Part shown: positions 7,436-14,549 of the stretch, piece after piece
How positions within the stretch are numbered: the first letter of the stretch is position 1
Layout of the letters: the number at the start of each line of letters is the position of its first letter
Source of the DNA: Caulobacterales bacterium RIFOXYB1_FULL_67_16
Lineage (GTDB): Bacteria > Pseudomonadota > Alphaproteobacteria > Caulobacterales > Caulobacteraceae
NCBI GenBank assembly: GCA_001796045.1
Contig: MGLN01000009.1
Coordinates: 1 to 17,103, forward strand
Reading direction: 5' to 3'
Length of the DNA: 17,103 bases
Made by a program: the position numbers and the translations under genes
Notes under the pieces: generated by a model
What the model saw: only the letters and a program-made list of their open reading frames with translations
The model's database searches: none
Told to the model about the DNA's origin: nothing

Positions 7436-9265
7436 ATGACGACCGCCGCTTCCGACACCCTGCCGCTGCGCGCCCTGCTGGCGCGAATCTGGCGCGACTA
7501 CCTGTCCCGGCACAAGGGTTCGCTGGTTCTGTCGGTGCTGTGTGCGGCGACGACAGGTTTGCTGACGGCCGCCCTGCTGAAGCTGCTGGAGCCGGCGGTG
7601 AACGGCCTTTTCCTGGGCGGGACCGAGCCGATCGATCTGTTCGGCGTCGTCAGCTTCCCGGCAGATCGGGCCATCTTGTGGATTCCGGTCGCCATCCTCG
7701 CTGTGGCCGTGACGCGGACCCTGGCGGCCATCGGCCAGGCGGCCCTGGTCAACCGGCTGGGCCACACCATCGTCGGCGACATCCAGATCCGGCTGTTCGG
7801 GGCCATGATCCGCGCCGATCTGGCCCGGCTGAGGAGCCAGCATTCGGGCGGATTTGTCTCGTCCGTCCTGTTCGACGCCAATATGGTGCGTGAGGCCTTC
7901 ACCTCGGGCGTGGTCAACTACACCCAGAACCTGCTGACCCTGATCGCGGTGCTGATCTATATGGGGTTCATTGACTGGCAGCTGACCATGGTCGTGCTGC
8001 TGGGCGTGCCGCTTGTAGCCTTGGTGCTGCGGCGTTTCGGGCGCAAGACGCGCAAGGCGGCGCAGGGCGCCATGGCCGAGACCGAGAACCTGTCCACCGC
8101 CCTGATGGAGAACCTGGACGGGGTCCGGCTGATCAAGATCGAAAACCGGGAGGCGGCCGAGCAGGACCGGGTCGCCGAGGTGGTGGCGCGTCGCCAGCGC
8201 CACGTGATCAAGGGCGCCAACGCGCGCGCCTTCGCCGGCCCGTCCAGCGACATGGTCGCCTATGCGGTGGTCGCCGCCGTCATGGCCTACGCCGGCTGGC
8301 GGGCGCAGTCGGGCGACATGACGGTGGGCGGATTCGCCGCCTTCATCGGCATGCTGCTGGCGGCCGGTCAGGCCCTGCGGCAGGTGACCAATCTGGCTAC
8401 GGTCATGAGCGAAGGCTTCACCGCCGCACGCCGCCTGTTCGGCGCCCTGGACATCCAGCCGGAGATCCGCGAGGCCGCCGCGGCCGCCGCCCTGCCGTCC
8501 GGGCCGGTGGAGGTCGCGCTGGACCACGTGTCTTTCGCCTATGCCGGGACAGACGCCCCGACGCTGGACGACGTGTCCCTGAAGGTCGCGCCGGGCGAGA
8601 CCGTCGCCCTGGTCGGCCCTTCCGGCGGCGGCAAGAGCACCATACTGAGCCTGCTGCCGCGCTTCTATGACGTGACGGCCGGGGCGGTGCGCCTGAACGG
8701 CGCCGATATTCGCCAGGTGCGGATCAGCGACCTGCGCGACCACATCGCCCTGGTGACCCAGGAGCCCTTCCTGTTCGACGACACCATCGCCGCCAATATC
8801 GCCTATGGCCGTCCGGGCGCGAGCCGGGATCAGATCGAAGCGGCGGCGCGTTCGGCGGCCGCGCATGACTTCATCACAGGCTTGCCCGACGGCTATCTGA
8901 CCCGCGCGGGTGAAGCCGGTCTCCGCCTGTCCGGCGGCCAACGCCAGCGGATCGCCATCGCCCGCGCCTTCCTGAAGGACGCGCCCATCCTGCTGCTGGA
9001 CGAGGCGACCAGCGCCCTGGACACCGAGAGCGAGGCCCTGGTCCAAGCGGCGCTGGAACGGCTGATGGAAGGCCGCGCCACCCTGATGATCGCCCACCGT
9101 CTGTCCACCGTGCGCAACGCCGACCGCATCTATGTGATCGAGGCCGGGCGCGTGGTCGAGGAAGGGACGCATGACGCCCTGGTAGCCCGCGGCGGCCTGT
9201 ATTCCCGCCTGGCCCGACAGCAGTCGCTGGACGGCGGCGCCCCGACCGTCGAGGCCGTCGCTTGA
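7436..9265 (+). CDS. MsbA-type ABC exporter (fused permease-ATPase), probable lipid A flippase
   Basis: A 609-residue half-transporter with six transmembrane segments (about 29-51, 79-99, 159-179, 181-201, 272-290 and 295-316) followed by one ATPase domain. The motifs are complete: Walker A GPSGGGKST (394-402), Q-loop VTQEPFLFDD, signature LSGGQ (498-502), Walker B ILLLDE with E523, and the H-loop H554 in MIAHRLST. This is the MsbA/LmrA exporter layout, which works as a homodimer in the inner membrane. The downstream acyltransferase-like, waaA and lpxK genes make lipid A-Kdo flipping the likely job. MsbA-like exporters also move other lipids and drugs, so I leave the symbol blank. The ATG at 7436 is preferred because it leaves a 31-base gap after the preceding gene. 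A GTG at 7385 is an alternative with poor ribosome-binding spacing. The stop overlaps the next TTG start by 4 bp. Confidence 0.9.
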   Translation: MTTAASDTLPLRALLARIWRDYLSRHKGSLVLSVLCAATTGLLTAALLKLLEPAVNGLFLGGTEPIDLFGVVSFPADRAILWIPVAILAVAVTRTLAAIGQAALVNRLGHTIVGDIQIRLFGAMIRADLARLRSQHSGGFVSSVLFDANMVREAFTSGVVNYTQNLLTLIAVLIYMGFIDWQLTMVVLLGVPLVALVLRRFGRKTRKAAQGAMAETENLSTALMENLDGVRLIKIENREAAEQDRVAEVVARRQRHVIKGANARAFAGPSSDMVAYAVVAAVMAYAGWRAQSGDMTVGGFAAFIGMLLAAGQALRQVTNLATVMSEGFTAARRLFGALDIQPEIREAAAAAALPSGPVEVALDHVSFAYAGTDAPTLDDVSLKVAPGETVALVGPSGGGKSTILSLLPRFYDVTAGAVRLNGADIRQVRISDLRDHIALVTQEPFLFDDTIAANIAYGRPGASRDQIEAAARSAAAHDFITGLPDGYLTRAGEAGLRLSGGQRQRIAIARAFLKDAPILLLDEATSALDTESEALVQAALERLMEGRATLMIAHRLSTVRNADRIYVIEAGRVVEEGTHDALVARGGLYSRLARQQSLDGGAPTVEAVA

Positions 9266-9945
9266 GACCGCTGCGCAATCCCACGATCCAATCCGCCCTG
9301 TCGTTCATTCTGGCGCGGTGGATGCGGTTCTGTTTCGCCACCATCCGCTGGACCTACGAGAATCAGAGCGTGGCGGAGGACGTCTGGGCCAAGGGCGGGG
9401 GCGTCCTGTGCGCCTTCTGGCACTCGCGCATCGGGCTATCGCCCGCCTGCTGGCCGCTGGACCGGGCCCAGCCCGCCAAGGCGCTCATCTCGCTGTCCGC
9501 TGACGGCCAATTCATCGCCCAGGCCGTCGCTCAGGTCGGTTTCCCCGCCATTCGGGGCTCGTCGTCGAACAAGGACAAGGCGGATCGCGACAAAGGCGGC
9601 GCACAGGCTCTGAGGGCCGGACTGCGCCAGCTCAAGGAAGGCGCCCTGGCCATCACACCCGACGGTCCGCGCGGGCCGGCGCGGCAAATGGCCGAGGGCC
9701 TGCCGATGATGGCCAAGATCTCCAAGGTTCCGACCCTGTTCATCGGCCTGTCCTGCAGCCCGGCCATTCGGCTGAAGAGCTGGGATCAGGCCGTCATCCC
9801 CCTGCCCTTCGCCAAGGGGGCGATCGTCTGGGACGTGGCCCATTATCCGACCGGCGCGGATCTGGATCAGGTGAGACTGGATTGGGCGGAACGGCTGAAC
9901 GCCGTCGAAGCACGGGCCGACCAGATCACGGGCCTGACGTCGTGA
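9262..9945 (+). CDS. DUF374 / COG2121 lysophospholipid-acyltransferase-like protein
   Basis: A 227-residue member of DUF374, a family related to lysophospholipid acyltransferases and often encoded beside kdtA and lpxK. The visible family motifs are CAFWHSR (H54), SLSADGQFIAQ, RGSSSNKDK and ITPDGPRGPARQM (131-143). The usual acyltransferase HX4D motif is incomplete: five residues after H54 comes L59 instead of Asp. I believe this is normal for the family but cannot verify it. The early residues include a hydrophobic stretch that could bind the membrane. The TTG start at 9262 overlaps the exporter stop as TTGA, and the stop overlaps the GTG of waaA as GTGA, so the gene is locked into the LPS operon. 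A role in lipid A acylation or handling is inferred from context only. Confidence 0.85.
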   Translation: MRPLRNPTIQSALSFILARWMRFCFATIRWTYENQSVAEDVWAKGGGVLCAFWHSRIGLSPACWPLDRAQPAKALISLSADGQFIAQAVAQVGFPAIRGSSSNKDKADRDKGGAQALRAGLRQLKEGALAITPDGPRGPARQMAEGLPMMAKISKVPTLFIGLSCSPAIRLKSWDQAVIPLPFAKGAIVWDVAHYPTGADLDQVRLDWAERLNAVEARADQITGLTS

Positions 9946-11234
9946 CGCCCCTGCCGTTGCTGGCCTATCGGCTGCTGACCCGCGCGTTGGAGCCCCTGGC
10001 TCCGCGCCTGCTGGACGCCCGCGCGGCCAAGGGCAAGGAGGACCCGGCGCGCGTCGATGAACGGATGGGCTTCACCAGCGTCGAACGGCCGGACGGCGAG
10101 TTGGTCTGGTTGCACGGCGTCAGCGTGGGCGAAACCCTGTCGCTGTTGCCCCTGGTCGAACGGTTCGTGAGAGCGCGGCCGGACCTGACGGTGCTGGTCA
10201 CCTCAGGCACTGTGACCTCGGCGCGGATTCTGGAGGATCGGTTGCCGAAGGGCGTCATCCATCAGTATGCGACGGTGGACGGCCCCGGCGCGGTCGGGCG
10301 TTTTCTGGATCACTGGCGACCCAGCCTGGCCGTGTTCGTCGAGAGCGAACTGTGGCCCAACATGTTGCTGGAGGCGCATCGGCGGGGCGTGAAGCTGGCC
10401 CTGATCAGCGCCCGGATCACCGAAAAGACAGTCCAGGGATGGGCGCGGTTTCCTGCCTCGGCTCGGGCGGTGACCGGCGCTTTCGACCTGGTGCTGCCGC
10501 AGGATCAGCGGTCGGCCGAGCGGTTGGAGAGCCTGGGTGCGCGTGTCGACGGACTGGTCAATCTGAAGCTGGCGGGCGAGCCCCTGCCCCACGATACGGC
10601 CGCCTTCAGCCGCCAGAGCGCCGAGATCGGTGACAGACCGGTGGTGGTGGCCGCCAGCACCCACGAGGGCGAGGAGGTCGCCATCGTCCGCGCCCTGGAC
10701 GCCCTGCCCGACCGCGCCTGCCTGATCCTGCTGCCGCGCCATCCCGAACGGGGCCCCCAGATCGCCACGGCCCTGCAGCGCGAGGGCGTAGCCTTCACCA
10801 TGCGGTCTCGGGGCGAGACCATAGGGCGCGACACAGACGTCTATCTGGCCGACACCCTGAACGAAATGGGCCTTTTCCTGCGTCTGGCGGATGTGGTGGT
10901 GATGGGCGGTTCCTTCGCCCCCGCCTTGGGCCTTCCCGCCGTGGGCGGGCATAATCCGCTGGAGCCCGCGCGTCTGGGCCGACCGACCGTGACGGGGCCG
11001 GACGCCTCGAACTGGGCGACTGTCACCTCGGGTCTGGCGGAGGCCGGGGGACTGATCCTGGTCCAGGCGCCGTGGGATCTGGCCGAAGCGATCACGCCCC
11101 TGCTGGCCGATCCGGCGGCGGCCAAGGCCATGGGCGACCGCGCCCGGCGTGCGGCGGCCGAGGCCGGCGGCGGTCTGGACCGGCTGTGGACCTGGCTGTC
11201 GCCGCTGACGCCCCAGAAGAGACCCCGGCGATGA
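9942..11234 (+). CDS. waaA: 3-deoxy-D-manno-octulosonic acid (Kdo) transferase
   Basis: WaaA (KdtA) transfers Kdo from CMP-Kdo to the lipid A precursor at the inner face of the cytoplasmic membrane, the first step of core oligosaccharide synthesis. The 430-residue length matches the family (about 425). Family blocks are clear: the N-terminal YRLLTR membrane anchor, HGVSVGE with the catalytic Glu at residue 64, ESELWPN (134-140), LISARIT, LLPRHPER, VVMGGSF and GHNPLEPA. The GTG start at 9942 is chosen because it overlaps the preceding stop as GTGA and gives the normal length. An in-frame upstream extension to 9882 has no family similarity. The stop overlaps the lpxK start as ATGA. Whether the enzyme adds one or two Kdo residues cannot be read from the sequence. 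Confidence 0.96.
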   Translation: MTPLPLLAYRLLTRALEPLAPRLLDARAAKGKEDPARVDERMGFTSVERPDGELVWLHGVSVGETLSLLPLVERFVRARPDLTVLVTSGTVTSARILEDRLPKGVIHQYATVDGPGAVGRFLDHWRPSLAVFVESELWPNMLLEAHRRGVKLALISARITEKTVQGWARFPASARAVTGAFDLVLPQDQRSAERLESLGARVDGLVNLKLAGEPLPHDTAAFSRQSAEIGDRPVVVAASTHEGEEVAIVRALDALPDRACLILLPRHPERGPQIATALQREGVAFTMRSRGETIGRDTDVYLADTLNEMGLFLRLADVVVMGGSFAPALGLPAVGGHNPLEPARLGRPTVTGPDASNWATVTSGLAEAGGLILVQAPWDLAEAITPLLADPAAAKAMGDRARRAAAEAGGGLDRLWTWLSPLTPQKRPRR

Positions 11235-12247
11235 AGCTGAATACGCCGCGCTGGTGGTATGTGCGCGACCGCGATCATGCGCGGGTGACGCGCACCGTTC
11301 TGAAGCCGCTGGGCTGGGTGTGGGCCGGCGTCACGGCCCGCAGGATTGCACGGACCGTTCCGGTCGAGCCGGGCTGCGCGGTGATCTCGGTCGGCAATCT
11401 GACGGTCGGCGGCTCGGGCAAGACGCCGGTTGCGCGTGAGGCGCTGCGGCTGCTGCGCGCAGCGGGCGTGGAGGCGCAGGGGCTGTCGCGCGGCTATGGC
11501 GGGCGGCTGGAAGGCCCCGTACGAGTCGACCCCGCCTCCCACACGGCGGAGGACGTCGGCGACGAGCCCCTGATGCTGGCCCAGGATGCGCCGGTCTGGA
11601 TCTCGCGCGATCGTGTCGCCGGGGCGCGGGCGGCCGTGTCGGAGGGCGCGCAGGCCCTGGTTCTGGACGACGGGCATCAGAATCCCGCCTTGAAGAAGAC
11701 CGTCAGCCTGATCGTCGTGGACGGAGAGACTCGCGGCGACGAATGGCCGTTCGGGGACGGCTCGGTCTTTCCGTCCGGCCCGATGCGGGAGCCGATGAAG
11801 GCCGGTCTGGCGCGCGCCGACGCCGTGGTGGTGATGCTGCCGACCGATCTTGACACCGTCGATCCCGAGTTGCTGGCGGTGTTCCAGGCCCTGCCGGTGT
11901 TCGTGGCGCGGCTGACGCCGGAGGCACCGCCGCCGGCGGGACCGCAGGTCGGGTTCGCCGGCATCGCCAAGCCGTGGAAGGTCGAACGATCGCTGAAGGC
12001 GGCGGGGTGCGACCTCGCCGACTTCGTTCCCTTCCCAGACCACGCGACCTATCGCCCCGAGGATTTCGCCTTCTTGCAAGACCGGGCGGCGGTTTACGGG
12101 GCCGGCCTGGTCACAACCGAAAAGGACTGGGTTCGGCTGACGCCCGACCAGCGCGCGCGCGTGACGGCCTGGCCGGTCGTCGCCCGATTTGAGGATGAGG
12201 CGGGCTTCGCCGCCTTCCTGACCCAGCGTATTCAGTCGGCGCGATAG
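11231..12247 (+). CDS. lpxK: Tetraacyldisaccharide 4'-kinase
   Basis: LpxK phosphorylates the 4' position of the tetraacyldisaccharide-1-phosphate to give lipid IVA, at the cytoplasmic face of the inner membrane. The 338-residue protein carries the family's Walker A GGSGKT (60-65, preceded by SVGNLTV), LSRGYGG (85-91), VGDEPLML, the catalytic DDGHQNP (D146, D147) and TTEKDWVRL near the C-terminus. The N-terminal PRWWY and following segment is the usual amphipathic membrane-associating part. The ATG at 11231 overlaps the waaA stop as ATGA. Its end overlaps the convergent amidohydrolase by 16 bp, with no hairpin between them. Since LpxK acts before WaaA in the pathway, this gene order does not follow reaction order. 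Confidence 0.96.
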   Translation: MKLNTPRWWYVRDRDHARVTRTVLKPLGWVWAGVTARRIARTVPVEPGCAVISVGNLTVGGSGKTPVAREALRLLRAAGVEAQGLSRGYGGRLEGPVRVDPASHTAEDVGDEPLMLAQDAPVWISRDRVAGARAAVSEGAQALVLDDGHQNPALKKTVSLIVVDGETRGDEWPFGDGSVFPSGPMREPMKAGLARADAVVVMLPTDLDTVDPELLAVFQALPVFVARLTPEAPPPAGPQVGFAGIAKPWKVERSLKAAGCDLADFVPFPDHATYRPEDFAFLQDRAAVYGAGLVTTEKDWVRLTPDQRARVTAWPVVARFEDEAGFAAFLTQRIQSAR

Positions 12248-13557
12248 ACCACGCCGCCCTTCATCACGAACCTCATCCGCTCCAGCTCGGTCACGTCGGT
12301 CAGGGGATCACCGGAGACGGCGACGATGTCGGCCGGCATGCCCGGCGCAATCCGCCCGGCCTCGCCGGAGATGCGCAGGTGTTCGGCGGCGCCCACGGTG
12401 GCGGTCTGAACGGCTTCAAGCGGAGTCAGGCCGGCGCGGACCAGCAGGGCGAATTCCTTGGCGTTGTCGCCGTGGGCCGAGACGCCGCTGTCGGTGCCGA
12501 AGGCGATTTTGACGCCGCCCTCATGAGCGCGGCGCGCCATGTCCAGCATCTTTGGCCCCGCCTCCAGCGCCTTCGCCGTCTGGGCCGGGGTGAAGAAGTT
12601 GTTCGGGCCGGCGGCGATGCGGGCGACGAAATCCCCCGCCAGAAGCGTGGGCACCAGCCAGGCGCCGTTCTGCTTGAACAGGCGGATCGACTGATCGTCC
12701 AGATAGGTGCCGTGTTCGATGGAATCTCCGCCCGCGCGCAGGAAGGCGTTGATCCCGTCGACGCCGTGCGCGTGAGCCGTGACTTGGCGCCCCATGCGAT
12801 GGGCGCTCTCGACGATGGCGGTCAGTTCCGGGTCGCTGAACTGCTGGTTCAGGCCGGCGGCGGTGTTGGACAGGACGCCGCCCGTGGCGGTGATCTTGAT
12901 GATGTCGGCGCCCGAACGGACCTGGGTGCGGACCGCGCGCATGCAGTCCTCCGGTCCCGAACAGACGCTCTCCGGCGACAGCAGATGCAAAACGTCCTCG
13001 CGGAAGCCGTTGGCGTCGCCATGCCCGCCGTGGATCGAGACCGATGATCCGGCGGCGATGATCCGCGGCCCCGGCACGTCGCCGGCTTTCACCGCATCGC
13101 GCAGGGCGAAGATGGCCTCGTTGCTGGCGCCCAGATCCGCCACCGTGGTGAAGCCGGCCATAAGGGTGCGGCGCGCGTAGCGAGCGCCGACCATGGCCTG
13201 GGTCGCGTCCGACTGGGTCACCTCCTCCAGCCGCGAATTAGGGTTCTGCTGGCCAGTCAGGTGGACATGGCTGTCGATCAGACCAGGCAGAACAAAGGAG
13301 TCGCGCAGGTCGACGACCCGCCCCTGCGAGGCGTCGCCGACAAACCCGTCACGGATCTCGACGACTTGGTTCCCTCTGATCACGAGAGTTTTACCGCGCT
13401 GCACAATGCCGTTCGACGGATCGGCGAGGAGCCGGCCGGCTTCGACGAACGTCGTCGGCTGAGCTGACGGAATCTGAGGCACGGCGGGACTTTGCCGGGC
13501 GGACGCCACTGTCGCCGAAGCCAAGAGCGCCGCCAGCGCCAAGCCGAAACGCATCAT
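12232..13557 (-). CDS. Exported COG1228 amidohydrolase (prolidase/imidazolonepropionase-like)
   Basis: A 441-residue metal-dependent hydrolase of the amidohydrolase superfamily. The metal site is visible: HVH (H97, H99) in LPGLIDSHVHLTG, a probable carboxylated K221 in DIIKITATGG, H262/H264 in TAHAHG, H282 in SIEHGTY and D356 in FGTDSGV. COG1228 includes imidazolonepropionases, prolidases and Xaa-Arg/Lys dipeptidases. With its signal peptide (MMRFGLALAALLASATVASA, cut before RQ), a periplasmic dipeptidase is the best guess. The start at 13557 is set by GGGGAG eight bases upstream on the minus strand. A second in-frame ATG follows directly. A 6-bp hairpin abuts the ribosome binding site. The 3' end overlaps lpxK tail to tail by 16 bp. 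Confidence 0.9.
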   Translation of the reverse strand: MMRFGLALAALLASATVASARQSPAVPQIPSAQPTTFVEAGRLLADPSNGIVQRGKTLVIRGNQVVEIRDGFVGDASQGRVVDLRDSFVLPGLIDSHVHLTGQQNPNSRLEEVTQSDATQAMVGARYARRTLMAGFTTVADLGASNEAIFALRDAVKAGDVPGPRIIAAGSSVSIHGGHGDANGFREDVLHLLSPESVCSGPEDCMRAVRTQVRSGADIIKITATGGVLSNTAAGLNQQFSDPELTAIVESAHRMGRQVTAHAHGVDGINAFLRAGGDSIEHGTYLDDQSIRLFKQNGAWLVPTLLAGDFVARIAAGPNNFFTPAQTAKALEAGPKMLDMARRAHEGGVKIAFGTDSGVSAHGDNAKEFALLVRAGLTPLEAVQTATVGAAEHLRISGEAGRIAPGMPADIVAVSGDPLTDVTELERMRFVMKGGVVYRAD

Positions 13558-13569
13558 CGATATCTCCCC

Positions 13570-13584
13570 GCGGCGCAGCGCCGC
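13570..13584 (-). promoter_or_regulatory. GC-rich hairpin next to the ribosome binding site of the amidohydrolase
   Basis: GCGGCG (13570-13575) and CGCCGC (13579-13584) form a perfect 6-bp stem with a 3-base loop. Read on the minus strand, the stem ends immediately before the GGGGAG ribosome binding site, and a T-run (ATTTTT) precedes it. It could affect ribosome access. It may also be chance in GC-rich DNA. Confidence 0.3.
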
Positions 13585-13670
13585 AAAAATGCCCCACAAG
13601 GCTCAGGTTGCCTCGCCCGTAACCATTTGAAACAAACACCTCTGAAGACAAACCGCAACGAGGGCGTCGC

Positions 13671-14360
13671 ATGCGGCTTTCGAGACGAGGACTCATTCTG
13701 GGCGGGTCGGCCATGCTGGCCGGATGCGCCAGCGCCGGAGCCTCCGCGCCGGTGACGACCTTGGCGGCGGTCGAGCCGATCGCGCCCCCGGCCCCGGCGC
13801 CCGCCCCCGAAGCCCTCGTCGTCACGCCGCCGCCGCTGGACCCGCGCGGTCATGTCCGCAAGGAACTGATGGAACGGGCGATGGCGGCCCTGGACATCCA
13901 CCACCGCAAGATCCCGCTGCGCGACCGGATGTATCTGGTCGATTTCAAGAAGTTCTCCGGCGAGGAGCGGCTCTACGAGGTCGATCTGATCGCGGGCGAG
14001 GTCAAGGTGCTGCGCACCTGCCATGGACGAGGTTCGGACCCGAGCCACACGGGCTACGCCCAGCGCTTCTCCAACACGCCGGACTCCAACATGTCCTCGA
14101 TCGGGGCCTATGCGACCGCAGGCGCGGGCTGGGGCGCGCAGCAGGGGCCGAACGTGCTGCTGGACGGGCTGGAATACACCAACGACAAGGCGCGCGAGCG
14201 CGCCATCATCATCCACGGCGCCGACTACGCCGATCCGGGCTTCCTTGCCCGCGAAGGCAAGCTGGGCCGCAGCTACGGCTGTTTCTCGGTGGCCCACACC
14301 GATCTGCCGGAACTGCGCGAGCGAATGGGCGAAGGCCGGTTGCTATTCGCCTGGGCCTGA
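13671..14360 (+). CDS. Tat-type lipoprotein with L,D-transpeptidase-like YkuD_2 catalytic domain
   Basis: A 229-residue envelope protein. The N-terminus MRLSRRGLILGGSAMLAGC combines a twin-arginine motif (SRRGLI) with a lipobox (LAGC, C19), suggesting Tat export and lipid anchoring. Residues 20-56 are a low-complexity Ala/Pro linker. From about residue 60 comes a murein L,D-transpeptidase catalytic domain of the YkuD_2 type: IIIHGADYA with H182, and LGRSYGCFSV with S201, G203 and nucleophile C204, matching the family's HG...SxGC pattern. Such domains crosslink peptidoglycan peptides or attach proteins to them; this subgroup is poorly characterised, so the reaction is inferred. GAGGG at 13660-13664 serves the ATG at 13671. 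It is divergent from the amidohydrolase across 113 bp. No strong terminator follows. Confidence 0.87.
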   Translation: MRLSRRGLILGGSAMLAGCASAGASAPVTTLAAVEPIAPPAPAPAPEALVVTPPPLDPRGHVRKELMERAMAALDIHHRKIPLRDRMYLVDFKKFSGEERLYEVDLIAGEVKVLRTCHGRGSDPSHTGYAQRFSNTPDSNMSSIGAYATAGAGWGAQQGPNVLLDGLEYTNDKARERAIIIHGADYADPGFLAREGKLGRSYGCFSVAHTDLPELRERMGEGRLLFAWA

Positions 14361-14427
14361 TCTGCGCCCGGAGTGAGTAATTATGCACAGATCGACTATG
14401 AATACCCAGTTCACTGAACGTCCTGGA

Positions 14428-14444
14428 CTGAGTTAGCCACTCAG
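14428..14444. repeat. 6-bp inverted repeat, possible operator
   Basis: CTGAGT (14428-14433) and ACTCAG (14439-14444) are perfect inverted copies separated by five bases (TAGCC), followed by AAAA. It lies directly upstream of the candidate -10 GCTATATT and would overlap its -35 region. It could be a repressor or activator half-site pair. With only six bases per arm, chance is possible. Confidence 0.3.
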
Positions 14445-14452
14445 AAAACGAC

Positions 14453-14460
14453 GCTATATT
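14453..14460 (+). promoter_or_regulatory. Candidate housekeeping -10 element
   Basis: GCTATATT matches seven of eight positions of the Caulobacter sigma-73 -10 consensus GCTANAWC. The best -35 partner, TTAGCC at 14433-14438, lies at acceptable spacing but matches TTGACG poorly. It would give a leader of roughly 80 bases before the ATG at 14550. Confidence 0.28.
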
Positions 14461-14473
14461 GTACTACATAAGA

Positions 14474-14488
14474 CTAACTCGACATTAA
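14474..14488 (+). promoter_or_regulatory. Near-match CtrA box upstream of the RTX-GH12 gene
   Basis: CTAA (14474-14477), seven bases, then TTAA (14485-14488) differs by one base from the CtrA consensus TTAA-N7-TTAA used by the cell-cycle regulator of Caulobacterales. A -10-like GCATTATC (14506-14513) lies 17 bases downstream, a spacing compatible with CtrA-activated promoters. The AT-rich setting raises the odds of a chance match. Confidence 0.3.
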
Positions 14489-14549
14489 ACATAAAGCTGA
14501 ACAAAGCATTATCTGATTGGGCGCAATTGTGCCTCATCGGAGGTGCAAA

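Larger units (their letters stand above)
14361..14549. other. AT-richer intergenic leader of the RTX-GH12 gene (189 bp)
   Basis: This is the longest non-coding stretch in the window. From about 14378 it is much richer in A and T than any neighbour. It contains an inverted repeat (14428-14444), two Caulobacter-like -10 candidates (14453-14460 and 14506-14513), a near-match to a CtrA box (14474-14488), a TTATGCACA at 14381-14389 and a strong ribosome binding site GGAGGTG (14539-14545). I see no small gene or structured RNA in it. Confidence 0.7.

Noticed and set aside
7319..9172. A 617-codon open frame on the minus strand opposite the ABC exporter
   Set aside because: GC-rich DNA with strong third-position bias leaves the opposite strand open. 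The translation is Gln/Arg/His-rich low-complexity sequence with no family motif, while the plus strand has complete ABC transporter motifs.
14351..14371. Weak hairpin CTGGGC/GCCCGG after the YkuD_2 gene
   Set aside because: It has only six pairs including one wobble, overlaps the stop region and has no T-run, so it is not listed as a terminator.
14381..14389. TTATGCACA, a perfect match to the relaxed DnaA box TTATNCACA
   Set aside because: It is a single isolated copy. Such a 9-mer with one free position is expected about once in a region this size, and no other origin features (box cluster, AT-rich unwinding element, dnaA/hemE neighbours) are present.
14520..14531. GCGCAATTGTGC near-palindrome just upstream of the GH12 ribosome binding site
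   Set aside because: The arms mismatch beyond the CAATTG core, and a 6-base perfect core is expected often by chance.
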